Notes: generated from the sequence alone by a model not told the origin. Counted from the stretch's first letter, positions 9,900 through 20,279 are shown. The stretch: DNA of 64,000 bases from Pectobacterium fontis (GCF_000803215.1 NZ_JSXC01000035.1:1-64000), one strand, 5' to 3'. A program made the numbers and translations.

Positions 9900-9927
9900 G
9901 AGCGCGGCGAAAGTTCGCGCTTTTTTA
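9900..9927 (+). terminator. Terminator of grxA
   Basis: AGCGCG (9901-9906) pairs with CGCGCT (9916-9921) and is followed by TTTTTTAT. It lies between convergent grxA and ybjM. Confidence 0.75.
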
Positions 9928-9947
9928 TGGGTTGAAACTCGCCCCAT

Positions 9948-10319
9948 TCAACGCAGATAGCGTCGATAAAGACGCCGCAAACACAACATCCCCAACGCCC
10001 CCAATACGCACCAAAAAACCGCACTCATCACGTAGGCCAACTCTTGCCAGAAAGAGCGCATCGGCGTATTCCACAGATGGAGCAACAGCAAACATACCGG
10101 CATTGCTGCCAGCGCCCCAAACAGTGGGTAAAGCAGACGAGCACGCGCAGAAAAAAAACACGCCACCATACCGGGCAGGAGAAAGAACAACATGCCAGGG
10201 CTACCCCGCAGCCCATCGCTCGCCGTCACTTCCGATACGTCAATTTTTTGACTTAGAAACACCACCGTGAATAATAAAAAACAGCAGGTCGTACCTATCC
10301 AACCTTTATTTCTTGCCAT
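9948..10319 (-). CDS. ybjM: Inner membrane protein YbjM
   Basis: A 123-residue membrane protein with about four hydrophobic segments. It resembles E. coli YbjM in the spacing of a first span (GTTCCFLLFTVVF), the GMLFFLLPGMVACFFS segment, and the strongly conserved RSFWQELAYVMSAVFWC-LGAL end. The start chosen is the ATG at 10319 (MARNKGW) with GAGGGG about 8 bases upstream; an upstream ATG at 10358 would add a charged stretch not seen in the family. Function is unknown. The gene keeps the E. coli neighbours grxA and ybjL. Confidence 0.82.
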   Translation of the reverse strand: MARNKGWIGTTCCFLLFTVVFLSQKIDVSEVTASDGLRGSPGMLFFLLPGMVACFFSARARLLYPLFGALAAMPVCLLLLHLWNTPMRSFWQELAYVMSAVFWCVLGALGMLCLRRLYRRYLR

Positions 10320-10401
10320 AAATCGTCCCCTCTCACTATGCCTCCCACCCAGCATCAACCAGATACCGCAACCCCGGTATGGTAAAAATGATGGGGGTAT
10401 C

Positions 10402-10531
10402 TATACCCGTCATACTTCAAGTCGCATCTGCGTTGGCAGAACGCATTCGTTCCTAACGAATGCGTTCTTCTCTTGCCGCATTGTTCAAAACGTTGACGTT
10501 TTGTTCTGCCACTCAAATTATTTAGGACATA
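10402..10531. repeat. Dispersed intergenic repeat with internal hairpins
   Basis: It begins TATACCCGTCATACTTCAAG and ends ATTATTTAGGACATA, the typical ends of a repeat family I know from intergenic regions of Pectobacterium, Yersinia and Serratia. Inside are two hairpins: AACGCATTCGTT / AACGAATGCGTT (10440-10451 / 10455-10466, perfect 12 bp) and CAAAACGT-TG-ACGTTTTG (10486-10503). It is non-coding and fills much of the 500-bp gap between ybjM and ybjL. The rest of that gap (10532-10819) is AT-rich with no recognised site. Confidence 0.7.
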
Positions 10532-10819
10532 TTCCCGGAGATGAAGAACATGAGGCTTCGCTACGATTTATTCGGCACGCGGTTATCTGCTGGAAAAGAG
10601 TCCAACCCGCCGCATATCTTCAACAGCGACACCACAATTATTAAATTAAACAATAATTACACTGAACATTTTTTATCGGATAAATTATACTGAACGACGC
10701 TGATTCCTTTCAGCCGACGCGTATTGATACCGTCACGGAATTCATGCATATCATGGCTAAATCTAGCCGTTATAATGAATAACATCAAGAACTTACTGGT
10801 AAATAACAAGTTACATTCC

Positions 10820-12508
10820 ATGAATATAAACGTCGCTGATTTGTTAAACGGGAATTACATTCTGCTTTTATTCGTGGTTCTTTCCTTAGGACTCTGCTTA
10901 GGGAAATTACGCCTCGGACCAATACAACTCGGTAATTCTATTGGCGTTTTAGTTGTTTCTTTATTACTCGGCCAACAACATTTTTCGATTAATACCGAAG
11001 CGCTGAGCCTCGGTTTTATGTTATTTATTTTTTGCGTGGGTGTGGAAGCCGGGCCAAATTTCTTTTCTATTTTCTTCCGCGATGGGAAAAACTATTTCAT
11101 GCTGGCACTGGTGATGGTTGGCAGTGCCATGTTACTGGCATTAGGCTTAGGTAAACTCTTTGGCTGGGGAATTGGCCTGACGGCTGGGATGCTGGCGGGT
11201 TCAATGACCTCAACACCAGTACTGGTCGGTGCGGGCGACACGCTGCGCAATACCGCCAGTTTAGGTAGCCAACTCGGCCTCGAACAAGATCACCTGAGTC
11301 TGGGCTATGCGCTGACGTATTTAGTCGGGCTGGTCAGCCTCATTTTTGGCGCTCGCTATCTGCCCAAACTCCAGCATCAGGATCTGCCCACCAGTGCGCA
11401 GCAGATTGCACGCGAGCGTGGGCTGGATGCTGACAGCCAGAGAAAAGTGTATCTGCCGGTCATTCGCGCCTATCGCGTTGGGCCTGAGCTGGTTGACTGG
11501 GCGGATGGCAAGAATTTACGCGAGTTGGGGATCTATCGCCAGACCGGTTGCTACATCGAACGCATCCGACGCAACGGGATCCTGGCCAGCCCCGACGGCG
11601 ATGCCGTCTTGCAAATCGGCGACGAAATTGCGCTGGTGGGCTATCCCGACGCCCACTCTCGTCTGAACTCCAATTTCCGTGATGGTAAGGAAGTGTTTGA
11701 CCGGGATTTGTTAGACATGCGCATTGTGACCGAGGAGATCGTCGTCAAGAATCACAATGCCGTCGGCAAGCGCCTTAGCCAACTGAAACTGACCGATCAC
11801 GGCTGTTTTCTTAACCGTATTATCCGCAGCCAAATTGAAATGCCGATTGACGATAACGTCGTACTGAATAAAGGCGATATCTTGCAGGTCAGCGGTGACG
11901 CCCGCCGGGTAAAAAGCATCGCTGACAGAATCGGGTTTATTTCTATTCATAGTCAGGTTACCGATCTGCTGGCCTTCTGCGCCTTTTTCGTTATCGGCGT
12001 GATGGTCGGACTGATCACCATCCAATTCAGCAATTTTACCTTTGGAATCGGTAACGCAGCCGGATTGCTCTTCGCTGGCATCATGTTAGGGTTCCTGCGC
12101 GCCAACCACCCAACCTTCGGCTATATCCCACAAGGCGCGCTTAACATGGTCAAAGAATTTGGCCTGATGGTCTTTATGGCGGGTGTCGGCCTGAGTGCAG
12201 GCAGCACCATCAACAGTAGCCTGGGCGAGGTCGGTATTCAGATGCTGGCTTCCGGGCTTATTGTCAGCCTGCTGCCGGTGGTGATTTGTTTTCTGTTCGG
12301 CGCATACGTGCTGAAAATGAACCGTGCGCTGCTGTTTGGCGCCATGATGGGCGCACGCACCTGCGCACCGGCGATGGAGATCATCAGCGATACGGCTCGC
12401 AGTAACATCCCTGCTCTCGGTTATGCGGGAACTTATGCCATCGCTAACGTGCTACTCACATTAGCCGGTTCACTTATTGTGGTTATCTGGCCTGAATTGC
12501 CCGGCTGA
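10820..12508 (+). CDS. ybjL: YbjL, aspartate:alanine exchanger (AAEX/AspT) family transporter
   Basis: A 562-residue membrane protein (E. coli YbjL 561). It has two blocks of about five membrane spans (residues about 10-185 and 385-560) around a cytoplasmic region with two TrkA-C/RCK-C domains ([20 protein letters not shown] and [15 protein letters not shown]). Family signatures are [17 protein letters not shown] and [19 protein letters not shown]. coli YbjL has been linked to glutamate or succinate export, so a dicarboxylate or amino acid substrate is likely but unproven. The start at 10820 ([12 protein letters not shown]) matches E. coli; the upstream ATGs at 10724 and 10775 are rejected, although the ribosome binding site at 10820 is weak. 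Confidence 0.94.
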   Translation: MNINVADLLNGNYILLLFVVLSLGLCLGKLRLGPIQLGNSIGVLVVSLLLGQQHFSINTEALSLGFMLFIFCVGVEAGPNFFSIFFRDGKNYFMLALVMVGSAMLLALGLGKLFGWGIGLTAGMLAGSMTSTPVLVGAGDTLRNTASLGSQLGLEQDHLSLGYALTYLVGLVSLIFGARYLPKLQHQDLPTSAQQIARERGLDADSQRKVYLPVIRAYRVGPELVDWADGKNLRELGIYRQTGCYIERIRRNGILASPDGDAVLQIGDEIALVGYPDAHSRLNSNFRDGKEVFDRDLLDMRIVTEEIVVKNHNAVGKRLSQLKLTDHGCFLNRIIRSQIEMPIDDNVVLNKGDILQVSGDARRVKSIADRIGFISIHSQVTDLLAFCAFFVIGVMVGLITIQFSNFTFGIGNAAGLLFAGIMLGFLRANHPTFGYIPQGALNMVKEFGLMVFMAGVGLSAGSTINSSLGEVGIQMLASGLIVSLLPVVICFLFGAYVLKMNRALLFGAMMGARTCAPAMEIISDTARSNIPALGYAGTYAIANVLLTLAGSLIVVIWPELPG

Positions 12509-12547
12509 AAATGTAAAAAGTCGTCAATAATATTTAGCCCCAACGCA

Positions 12548-12574
12548 GAACTTTTTCTTTGCCCGAAAGTCTGA
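12548..12574 (+). promoter_or_regulatory. Sigma-E type promoter of rybB
   Basis: GAACTT at 12548-12553, 15 bases, then GTCTGA at 12569-12574, close to the sigma-E consensus GGAACTT-N15/16-GTCTAA. The predicted start, 7 bases further at 12581, is exactly the first base of the RybB-like RNA. In E. coli rybB is a known member of the envelope stress regulon. Confidence 0.85.
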
Positions 12575-12580
12575 GTAAGT

Positions 12581-12660
12581 GCCACTGCTTTTCTTTGATT
12601 CCCCTTATTGAGGAGCCCATCGTTCCCGCCTTTCAGGTTCAAGAACGATGGGCGTTTTAT
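12581..12660 (+). ncRNA. rybB: RybB small regulatory RNA
   Basis: RybB is an Hfq-dependent RNA that represses outer membrane protein mRNAs during envelope stress. The sequence begins GCCACTGCTTTTCTTTGAT, matching the 5' seed region of enterobacterial RybB, continues through a GGAGCCCATC motif, and ends in a terminator hairpin GCCCATCGTTC (12615-12625) / GAACGATGGGC (12643-12653) followed by GTTTTATTTT. The hairpin loop retains the GGTTCAAG segment of E. coli RybB. Position next to ybjL also matches E. coli. The 3' end is placed to within a few bases. Confidence 0.93.
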
Positions 12661-12726
12661 TTTCTGCTTCATGTCCTTCCCCCCTCCCCATACCGCTGTC
12701 AGTGTTATCACATTCATTGTATTTTT

Positions 12727-12742
12727 TGTTATTTTAATAACG
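12727..12742. promoter_or_regulatory. Candidate DeoR operator 1
   Basis: TGTTATTTTAATAACG: the outer arms TGTTA-N6-TAAC have the same layout as the E. coli DeoR operator TGTTAGAATTCTAACA. It lies about 95 bp before deoC. The DeoR assignment rests on this likeness and on deoR being the next gene. Confidence 0.6.
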
Positions 12743-12756
12743 AAAATAATTATATT

Positions 12757-12772
12757 TGTTATTTTTATGACA
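12757..12772. promoter_or_regulatory. Candidate DeoR operator 2
   Basis: TGTTATTTTTATGACA: TGTTA-N6-TGACA differs from the E. coli outer arms at one base. Its centre is 30 bp from operator 1, about three helical turns, so two repressor molecules could sit on the same DNA face. Confidence 0.6.
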
Positions 12773-12837
12773 TTAAAAACATTGAATGCCATAATCATCT
12801 CATCGTGCTTTTTTACCGAAATCATCAAGGATCCGCC

Positions 12838-13518
12838 ATGACAACCGAACCGTTTAATTACGCACACTATATCGACCACACGTTACTGGCAGCGAATGCC
12901 ACCGAACAGCAAATCATCACGCTGTGCGAAGAAGCGATAGCACACCGTTTCTATGCCGTCTGTGTTAATTCCGGTTACGTTCCCTTAGTGGCCGACAAGC
13001 TGAAAGGCACTGAGGTACAGGTGTGTTCTGTTATCGGCTTTCCTCTTGGTGCAGGGCTGACTGCCAGCAAGGCCTTTGAAGCCAAAGCCGCTATAGACGC
13101 GGGCGCACAGGAAATTGACATGGTCATTAACGTCGGCTGGCTGAAAAGTGGGCATATCGCCGCTGTCAAAGCCGATATTCAGGCCGTGCGCGAGGTTTGC
13201 GCCGCTATACCGTTGAAGGTAATATTGGAAACCTGTCTGCTTGATGACGAACAAATTGTGCTGGTGTGTGAAATGTGCCGCCAATTGGATGTCGCGTTCG
13301 TCAAAACGTCTACCGGTTTCAGCACGGGCGGCGCCCGTGAAGATCACGTTCGACTGATGCGCCACACCGTCGGTAACGAGATGGGGGTTAAAGCATCCGG
13401 CGCGGTTCGCGATCGCCAAACGGCACAGAAAATGATTGAAGCTGGCGCAACGCGTATTGGCACCAGTTCAGGCGTGGCTATCGTTTCAGGTGACGCTGAC
13501 GCAGCAGGAAATTACTAA
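12838..13518 (+). CDS. deoC: Deoxyribose-phosphate aldolase DeoC
   Basis: Cleaves 2-deoxyribose 5-phosphate to glyceraldehyde 3-phosphate and acetaldehyde in deoxynucleoside catabolism. At 226 residues it is the short form (about 220 residues, as in Bacillus), not the roughly 259-residue E. coli enzyme. The Schiff-base lysine is in [13 protein letters not shown]; other motifs are [16 protein letters not shown] and KASGAVRD. The start is the ATG at 12838 with AAGGA upstream; the longer frame from 12559 would run over rybB and is rejected. It lies 31 bp before deoR behind two DeoR-like operators, so it is probably a DeoR-repressed operon. Confidence 0.95.
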   Translation: MTTEPFNYAHYIDHTLLAANATEQQIITLCEEAIAHRFYAVCVNSGYVPLVADKLKGTEVQVCSVIGFPLGAGLTASKAFEAKAAIDAGAQEIDMVINVGWLKSGHIAAVKADIQAVREVCAAIPLKVILETCLLDDEQIVLVCEMCRQLDVAFVKTSTGFSTGGAREDHVRLMRHTVGNEMGVKASGAVRDRQTAQKMIEAGATRIGTSSGVAIVSGDADAAGNY

Positions 13519-13549
13519 CAACAAAAATCGCTTATCAGCAGGGAATTCT

Positions 13550-14338
13550 ATGGAAACGCGGCGCGACGAACGCATCGGCAAACTGGCTCAGGCCTTAAAA
13601 AAAACCGATAAACTCCATCTTAAAGACGCCGCGCAGCTACTCGGCGTGTCTGAGATGACCGTGCGCCGCGATCTGAATGCGGATGCCACCAGCGTCATGC
13701 TGCTCGGCGGTTACGTCGTGGGTGATCTGAAACATAATGGCGCCGCGAACTATTTTGTCTCTGACCAGCAGACAAAGCACGTAAAAGAAAAGCAGGCGAT
13801 TGGGATGGCCGCCGCCTATCTGGTGGAAGCGAATGATACCGTTTTTTTCGACTGTGGCACTACGATCCCCTTCATTATTGATGCCATTCCTAATGAACTG
13901 CCTTTTACTGCTATTTGCTATTCCCTGAACACCTTTTTAGCATTACAAGAAAAAAAAGCGTGCAGAGTGATTTTGTGCGGCGGGGAATATCATCCCGATA
14001 ACGCGATTTTTACCCCGCTCAACCAGCGTTGCGAACTGGACAACATCTGTCCGAATAAAGCGTTTATCTCGGCGGCGGGTATCGAACTTAATGTGGGTGC
14101 CACCTGCTTTAACTTTGCCGAGCTAGGCATGAAGCAACGGGCGATGGCGACCGCACAACGCGTCATTATGGTGGCAGACAGCAGCAAATTCGGCCAGATC
14201 AAACGCGCCAGCATCGGTCCGATGACGCTGTTTGATACGATCATTTCCGACTGTGCCCCAAGCGACCAGTACCTACGCTACTTTTCCCACATGGGTATCC
14301 AGTTAATCCACGCCGGGAGTTCGAGCTTGTCCCTATAG
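13550..14338 (+). CDS. deoR: Deoxyribose operon repressor DeoR
   Basis: DeoR represses nucleoside catabolism genes and is released by deoxyribose 5-phosphate. The 262-residue protein has an N-terminal helix-turn-helix (KLHLKDAAQLLGVSEMTVRR, about residues 21-40) and a C-terminal sugar-phosphate-binding domain with FFDCGTTIPFIIDAI, ICYSLNTFLALQEKK and SAAG. The start at 13550 gives METRRDERIGKLAQ, matching E. coli METRREERIG; the frame upstream of it overlaps the end of deoC. E. coli deoR is not linked to deoC, so this pair differs from the K-12 arrangement. Confidence 0.95.
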   Translation: METRRDERIGKLAQALKKTDKLHLKDAAQLLGVSEMTVRRDLNADATSVMLLGGYVVGDLKHNGAANYFVSDQQTKHVKEKQAIGMAAAYLVEANDTVFFDCGTTIPFIIDAIPNELPFTAICYSLNTFLALQEKKACRVILCGGEYHPDNAIFTPLNQRCELDNICPNKAFISAAGIELNVGATCFNFAELGMKQRAMATAQRVIMVADSSKFGQIKRASIGPMTLFDTIISDCAPSDQYLRYFSHMGIQLIHAGSSSLSL

Positions 14339-14342
14339 GCTC

Positions 14343-15548
14343 TTAACCGAACAACCCGCCGAACCACTGCTGCACCTTCATCACCACCGTATCCCACAAG
14401 CGGCTAAAGAAACCAGCCTCGGGGATATCATCCATCGCCACCAGTTCACGCTGCCCGATACTTTTACCATCCAGTTGGAAATCGATGGTGCCGACAACCT
14501 GATTCTTGGTTAACGGTGCGGAAAGCTGCGGTTGATTTAGCGTAAAGCTGGCTTTCAGGTTCTTCATTTGCCCTTTCGGGATGCTCAGCGCGGCATCCTT
14601 AGCCACGCCAAGCCGTGCCGCTGTCTCGGTGCCAAACCAAACCCGCTGCGTGGTAAAAGGCGCATCGGCTTTGATCGGCGTCACCGTTTCAAAAAAGCGG
14701 AAACCCCAGGTGAGCAGTTTTTCACTTTCACGGAAACGAATAGCGTCGGTTTGCGCCCCCAGTACCACGGAAATCAGGCGCATATTACCTTCGGTTGCCG
14801 AGGCCACCAGATTGTGTCCTGCCCCGTTGGTATGACCGGTTTTCACGCCATCCACATTCAGATTGGTACTCCACAGCAGGCGGTTACGGTTAGGCTGGCG
14901 AATATTATTGAAGGTGAACTCTTTTTCTTTATGCAACGCATACTCTTCCGGCACATCGCGGATCAGCGCTTGCCCTAACAGCGCCATATCGCGAGCGGTG
15001 CTGTACTGCCCTGCTGCATCAAGCCCATGTACAGTAAGGAAATGCGTATTCGTCAGGTTAAGCGCCTTCACATAATTATTCATCAGGCTGACAAAGGCAT
15101 CCTGACTGCCCGCCACGTAATCCGCCAGGGCAATGCTGGCATCGTTACCGGATTGAATAACAATGCCTTTATTTAACTCAGAAACGGGGATGCGATCGCC
15201 CGGCTTAAGGAACATTAACGACGAGCCGCGTAGCGCTGGGTTACCGGTTGCCCAGGCATCCTTTCCGACGGTGACTTCATCCGTCGGACTAATTTTACCG
15301 GATTTGATCGCTTGCCCAATCACATAGCTCGCCATAATTTTTGTCAGGCTGGCTGGGTCAAGGCGCTCATCGGCATTACTTTCTGCCAGCACATTGCCGC
15401 TGTGGTAATCCATCAGGATAAAGGCTTTGGCGTCAATCTGCGGCACCGCAGGCAACTGTTCCGCATAGGTGACTGGCACTAAACCAACAAGCAATACCGT
15501 ACCTACAGAGAAAGACGTGAGTCTGGTCAGCAAAGGAGTTGTTTTCAT
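14343..15548 (-). CDS. dacC: D-alanyl-D-alanine carboxypeptidase DacC (PBP6)
   Basis: A low-molecular-weight penicillin-binding protein that trims pentapeptide stems of peptidoglycan in the periplasm. The 401 residues (E. coli DacC 400) include a signal peptide ending near TYA-EQL, the active-site tetrad S67-L-T-K70, S133-G-N135 and K236-T-G238, and a C-terminal amphipathic membrane-anchoring helix ([18 protein letters not shown]). The gene order deoR-dacC-gstB-yliI-rimO follows E. coli. The stop lies only 4 bases from that of deoR on the other strand, with no room for separate terminators. DacA cannot be fully excluded, but the context favours DacC. Confidence 0.92.
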   Translation of the reverse strand: MKTTPLLTRLTSFSVGTVLLVGLVPVTYAEQLPAVPQIDAKAFILMDYHSGNVLAESNADERLDPASLTKIMASYVIGQAIKSGKISPTDEVTVGKDAWATGNPALRGSSLMFLKPGDRIPVSELNKGIVIQSGNDASIALADYVAGSQDAFVSLMNNYVKALNLTNTHFLTVHGLDAAGQYSTARDMALLGQALIRDVPEEYALHKEKEFTFNNIRQPNRNRLLWSTNLNVDGVKTGHTNGAGHNLVASATEGNMRLISVVLGAQTDAIRFRESEKLLTWGFRFFETVTPIKADAPFTTQRVWFGTETAARLGVAKDAALSIPKGQMKNLKASFTLNQPQLSAPLTKNQVVGTIDFQLDGKSIGQRELVAMDDIPEAGFFSRLWDTVVMKVQQWFGGLFG

Positions 15549-15910
15549 GAGTTCGCCGCGATGTCCATCAGTCGTTAAAAATTCTTAATTTTCAATATTT
15601 TTTGAAAACTTTAGTAACATACAAAGGTAACGCGTCATCTCTGGGATGAAAACCGTTCATTCTGTAAAGATAGTCAAAGAAATGAAAGCTTCTAAAAAAG
15701 TACAAATAAAAAAAGGACTTAGGGAAGAATAAGGAATATCTGAAAATGTAGGCAACTAAAAATCAGAGAAAATAACGAACGGCGTGGATAACACGCATCA
15801 ATTGCCAATATTAACAATGCCCCCCTATCATAAGGACTAAAAAGGCATATCATCATTTCTCATCGACTGTGGCACATATCTGAACATCCTTCATGCCAAA
15901 AGAGGTAGCT
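15549..15910. other. Intergenic region between divergent dacC and gstB
   Basis: 362 bp of AT-rich DNA that must hold both promoters. A purine-rich stretch (about 15690-15740) and no gene, strong palindrome or recognised operator can be seen. Confidence 0.5.
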
Positions 15911-16528
15911 ATGATAACGATTTGGGGCCGTGATAATTCGACCAACGTAAAGAAAGTCCTGTGGTGCGCGGAAGAACTTGCGCTGCCTTATCAGCATATT
16001 GCAGCGGGGGGGCAATTCGGTCGTAACCATGATGCCGATTATCTGGCGATGAATCCTAACGGACTCATCCCCTGTTTGCAGGACGACGATCTGGTACTGT
16101 GGGAATCCAACACCATCGTACGTTATCTGTCGGCACAATATGGTCAGGATTCACTGTATCTTGCCGATGCAGGCAAACGCGCCAGTGCTGAAAAGTGGAT
16201 GGACTGGGCAAACGCCCTCGCCGTCTCTTTCGGGCCTGCGTTCATTAATATGGTGCGCGTCGCGCCGGAAAAACGCGATATGGCGTTAGTTCAGAAAAGT
16301 ATCACCGAATGCGAGCGTTTGTTCGGTATTGTCGATACCGTTCTGGCTCATCAGCCGTGGTTATCTGGCGCACAGTTTGGCATTGGCGATATACCGCTAG
16401 GCTGCATTGTCTACGGTTGGCTAAATATGCCGATTGAACGACAGTCGCATCCTCATGTGGCGCGCTGGTATCAACAACTCACTGAACGTCCGGCATACCA
16501 GAAACACGTAATGATCCCACTGTCTTAA
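15911..16528 (+). CDS. gstB: Glutathione S-transferase GstB
   Basis: A 205-residue cytosolic glutathione transferase similar to E. coli GstB (208), which acts on bromoacetate and other electrophiles. The thioredoxin-like N-terminal domain starts MITIWGRDNSTNVKKVLW and has the glutathione-binding WESNTIVRYL segment. The C-terminal helical domain contains FGIGDIPLG and ends RWYQQLTERPAYQKHVMIPLS-like, as in E. coli. The start at 15911 is supported by AGAGG 6 bases upstream; the ATG at 15893 adds six residues absent from the family. Confidence 0.9.
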   Translation: MITIWGRDNSTNVKKVLWCAEELALPYQHIAAGGQFGRNHDADYLAMNPNGLIPCLQDDDLVLWESNTIVRYLSAQYGQDSLYLADAGKRASAEKWMDWANALAVSFGPAFINMVRVAPEKRDMALVQKSITECERLFGIVDTVLAHQPWLSGAQFGIGDIPLGCIVYGWLNMPIERQSHPHVARWYQQLTERPAYQKHVMIPLS

Positions 16529-16531
16529 GCG

Positions 16532-16557
16532 AATCAGGCACCGTAAGGTGCCTGATT
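16532..16557. terminator. Bidirectional terminator between gstB and yliI
   Basis: Perfect 11-bp arms AATCAGGCACC (16532-16542) and GGTGCCTGATT (16547-16557) with loop GTAA, between two convergent stop codons. The T-runs are short on both sides. Confidence 0.7.
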
Positions 16558-16558
16558 G

Positions 16559-17716
16559 TTACTCCAGTCCGACTTTTAGCAATTTGCCATCATCGTGATC
16601 GGTCAGCAAATAGAGGTAGCCGTCAGGCCCCAGTTTTACATCTCGGATACGTTCACCGCGGTCACCTAACAGACGTTCTTGTGACGCGACTTTATCACCA
16701 TTAAGCGTCAAGCGAATCAAATTACGTTCTGCTAATGCACCGATAAAGACTGAGTTTTTCCACTGTGGAAAACGATCGCTGTTATAGAACGCCATACCGC
16801 TGATACCCGGTGATTTTTCCCAGTAAAAATCGGGGTTCACCATCCCCTTGACCTCTTTTCCTTTTGCTTCTGGAATATCCATACCGGAATAGTTAATCCC
16901 GTGCGTGGCGATCGGCCAACCATAATTTTCCCCTGCTTTAGGAATGTTGACCTCATCACCGCCCCTTGGGCCATGCTCATTTTCCCACACGGCGCCTGAC
17001 CATGGGTTAACCGCCAATCCCTGTGGATTACGGTGCCCATAAGACCAGATCTCCGGTCGTGCATTCGGGGTGTTAACAAAGGGATTGTCAGAAGGCACCT
17101 TACCATCTGCCGTCAGGCGAACAAGTTTACCCTGTAATTTGCCGAGATCCTGTGCGGTGGGACGCTGGTTATTTTCTCCCAGAGAGATGAACAGATAGCC
17201 TTGTCGATCAAATGCTAATCTGCCACCAAAGTGAGCGCCTGTTGACAGTTTTGGCTCTTGCCGGAAGAAGACGGTAAAATTATCTACTCGCTGGTTATCA
17301 TCAGACAGTTTGCCGTATCCAACAGCAGTCCCTGCCTTACCATCGCTCCCTGCTTCGGCAAAGCTCAGATAGATACGGCGATTCTGGGCAAAATCAGGCG
17401 ACAGCACGACATCCAATAATCCGCCTTGCGAATGAGCGAAGACTTTCGGCACTCCCGCGATTGGCGCAGACAGCCCGCTACCCGCTTTCCATAACCGCAA
17501 ATTCCCGGCACGTTCGGTAATCAGGATCCCCTGATCTTGCGGTAAAAACGCTAATGACCATGGATGATCCAATTTATCCTGTAATTCCGTCACTTTCGGT
17601 TCAGCCGCCAATAACTGGCTGGAAAACAGGAGCGTAGCGCTGAGCAGTAACCAATGTGGCGCACGGCGTAATAGGGTGTGTGAAGCAAAATTGCGGGGCA
17701 TCAGGCAGCAGAACAT
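16559..17716 (-). CDS. yliI: PQQ-dependent soluble aldose sugar dehydrogenase YliI
   Basis: A periplasmic six-bladed beta-propeller quinoprotein that oxidises aldoses when PQQ is supplied (E. coli YliI/Asd, 371 residues). This protein has 385 residues from the ATG at 17716, which has GGAGA 7 bases upstream. Upstream ATGs to 17842 would put 42 residues before the signal peptide. Motifs are LDHPWSLAFLP, STGAHFGGRLAFD, GENNQRPTAQD, YGHRNPQGLAVNPWSGAVW and NEHGPRGGDEVN. The signal peptide ends near LLAAEPK. The bssR gene that separates yliI from rimO in E. coli is missing. Confidence 0.92.
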   Translation of the reverse strand: MFCCLMPRNFASHTLLRRAPHWLLLSATLLFSSQLLAAEPKVTELQDKLDHPWSLAFLPQDQGILITERAGNLRLWKAGSGLSAPIAGVPKVFAHSQGGLLDVVLSPDFAQNRRIYLSFAEAGSDGKAGTAVGYGKLSDDNQRVDNFTVFFRQEPKLSTGAHFGGRLAFDRQGYLFISLGENNQRPTAQDLGKLQGKLVRLTADGKVPSDNPFVNTPNARPEIWSYGHRNPQGLAVNPWSGAVWENEHGPRGGDEVNIPKAGENYGWPIATHGINYSGMDIPEAKGKEVKGMVNPDFYWEKSPGISGMAFYNSDRFPQWKNSVFIGALAERNLIRLTLNGDKVASQERLLGDRGERIRDVKLGPDGYLYLLTDHDDGKLLKVGLE

Positions 17717-17996
17717 CGCGTTGTCTCCATCCAACAAAAGTTCTGTTAATGTAGGTGTCTGCTGAGGATTGTGCAAAAGAATACGACAAGGTTTACATTT
17801 ATTGAAGAAATTCAGAGGAATCATCAGTCGTAACCTCATCAAGAAACGTTAACATCTCTTTGCGACGCGCCTTCCACGAAAACGTCATTGCCACCGCGAT
17901 AAAATGCTGAGTTTTACACCACTGACTATAAGGATAATCAACTATGGTGTAGAATCCTCCGGTTTTTATTTTCTGTTTATTTTGTGAGCGAATAAT

Positions 17997-19310
17997 ATGC
18001 AACAACCACGTATCGGCTTTGTTTCCCTCGGTTGCCCAAAAAACCTCGTCGACTCCGAGAGGATTCTGACCGAACTGCGTACTGAAGGTTATCAGGTCGT
18101 CCCCCGTTATGACGACGCTGAACTGGTGATCGTCAATACCTGTGGTTTTATTGACAGCGCCGTACAAGAGTCGCTGGAAGCCATCGGCGAGGCGCTGAAT
18201 GAAAACGGTAAAGTGATCGTAACCGGCTGTCTGGGTGCCAAAGAGAACCAAATACGCGAAGTGCACCCCAAGGTTCTGGAAATTACCGGCCCTCACAGCT
18301 ACGAGCAGGTGCTGTCACACGTCCATCAATATGTCCCTAAACCGACACATAATCCGTTTACCAGCCTGGTTCCCGAGCAGGGCGTGAAACTCACCCCGCG
18401 CCATTACGCGTATCTGAAAATTTCAGAAGGCTGCGACCACCGCTGCACATTCTGCATCATTCCTTCAATGCGTGGCGATTTAGATAGCCGCCCTATCGGC
18501 TCGGTGCTGGATGAGGCAAAACGTCTGGTTGATGCCGGCGTGAAAGAGCTGTTGGTCATTTCTCAGGACACCTCGGCATACGGGGCAGATGTAAAACAAC
18601 GTACCGGATTCTGGAACGGTCAACCGGTCAAGACCAGCATGGTCAGCCTGTGTGAGCAACTGGCATCGCTGGGCGTATGGGTGCGCCTGCACTATGTCTA
18701 CCCTTACCCACACGTAGACGATGTGATCCCATTAATGGCAGAAGGCAAAATCCTGCCTTATCTGGACATTCCACTCCAACACGCCAGCCCGAAAATTCTC
18801 AAGCTGATGAAGCGCCCCGGTGCAGTAGAAAGAACGCTGGAGCGAATTAAACGCTGGCGTGAAATTTGCCCGGACCTCACGCTGCGTTCTACCTTTATTG
18901 TCGGCTTCCCCGGCGAAACGGAAGAGGATTTCCAGATGCTGCTCGATTTCCTCAAAGAAGCCAAACTTGACCGCGTAGGCTGCTTTAAATTCAGCCCGGT
19001 CGAAGGTGCCGCGGCAAATGCCTTGCCAGATCAGGTGCCGGAAGAGATCAAAGAAGAACGTTTCCACCGCTTCATGCAGCTTCAGCAGACGATTTCCACT
19101 CAGCGTTTGCAGGATAAAATTGGTCGTGAAGTGCTGGTTCTGATCGATGAAATCGACGAAGAAGGCGCAATTGGCCGCAGCATGGCGGATGCGCCTGAAA
19201 TTGATGGCGCGGTTTATCTGAACGGCGAAACCAATGTAAAAGTCGGTGACATCGTCAAAGTAAAAGTCGAACACGCCGACGAATACGACCTGTGGGGCAG
19301 CCGGATTTAA
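17997..19310 (+). CDS. rimO: Ribosomal protein S12 methylthiotransferase RimO
   Basis: A radical SAM enzyme that methylthiolates Asp88 of ribosomal protein S12. The 437 residues (E. coli 441) contain the N-terminal UPF0004 domain with cluster cysteines C13, C49 and C78, the radical SAM motif C146-DHR-C150-TF-C153, [13 protein letters not shown], and a C-terminal TRAM domain (residues about 370-437). Divergent from yliI across 280 bp. A clean terminator follows at 19322. Confidence 0.97.
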   Translation: MQQPRIGFVSLGCPKNLVDSERILTELRTEGYQVVPRYDDAELVIVNTCGFIDSAVQESLEAIGEALNENGKVIVTGCLGAKENQIREVHPKVLEITGPHSYEQVLSHVHQYVPKPTHNPFTSLVPEQGVKLTPRHYAYLKISEGCDHRCTFCIIPSMRGDLDSRPIGSVLDEAKRLVDAGVKELLVISQDTSAYGADVKQRTGFWNGQPVKTSMVSLCEQLASLGVWVRLHYVYPYPHVDDVIPLMAEGKILPYLDIPLQHASPKILKLMKRPGAVERTLERIKRWREICPDLTLRSTFIVGFPGETEEDFQMLLDFLKEAKLDRVGCFKFSPVEGAAANALPDQVPEEIKEERFHRFMQLQQTISTQRLQDKIGREVLVLIDEIDEEGAIGRSMADAPEIDGAVYLNGETNVKVGDIVKVKVEHADEYDLWGSRI

Positions 19311-19320
19311 CACGCCCATC

Positions 19321-19357
19321 ACGCCAGCTTTTCTATCCGACAGGCTGGCGTTTTATT
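19321..19357 (+). terminator. Terminator of rimO
   Basis: CGCCAGC (19322-19328) and GCTGGCG (19344-19350) form a 7-bp stem followed by TTTTATTT, 11 bases after the rimO stop. Confidence 0.85.
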
Positions 19358-19464
19358 TCGCGCTATACCGGCATGAACGCTGAAAATTCAATCAATAAAC
19401 TGCCCATTCCTCGCCTGCGTCTTGCGTCCCCTTGTCAGGTAAAGTAGCCTTGAGACATGACTAG

Positions 19465-20271
<807 letters not shown>

Positions 20272-20279
20272 CATGTTCC

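Noticed and set aside
9932..10270. Plus-strand frame opposite ybjM
   Set aside because: The minus strand encodes a recognisable YbjM membrane protein; the plus frame is rich in Pro, Thr and Arg without a domain.
12559..12837. Open frame that would extend deoC upstream by 93 codons
   Set aside because: It runs through rybB, its terminator and the DeoR operators, and lacks similarity to DeoC. The ATG at 12838 has a good ribosome binding site and matches the family start.
18732..19322. 196-codon frame antisense to rimO
   Set aside because: It is a shadow of the rimO coding sequence; composition follows the rimO codons and no protein family is recognised.
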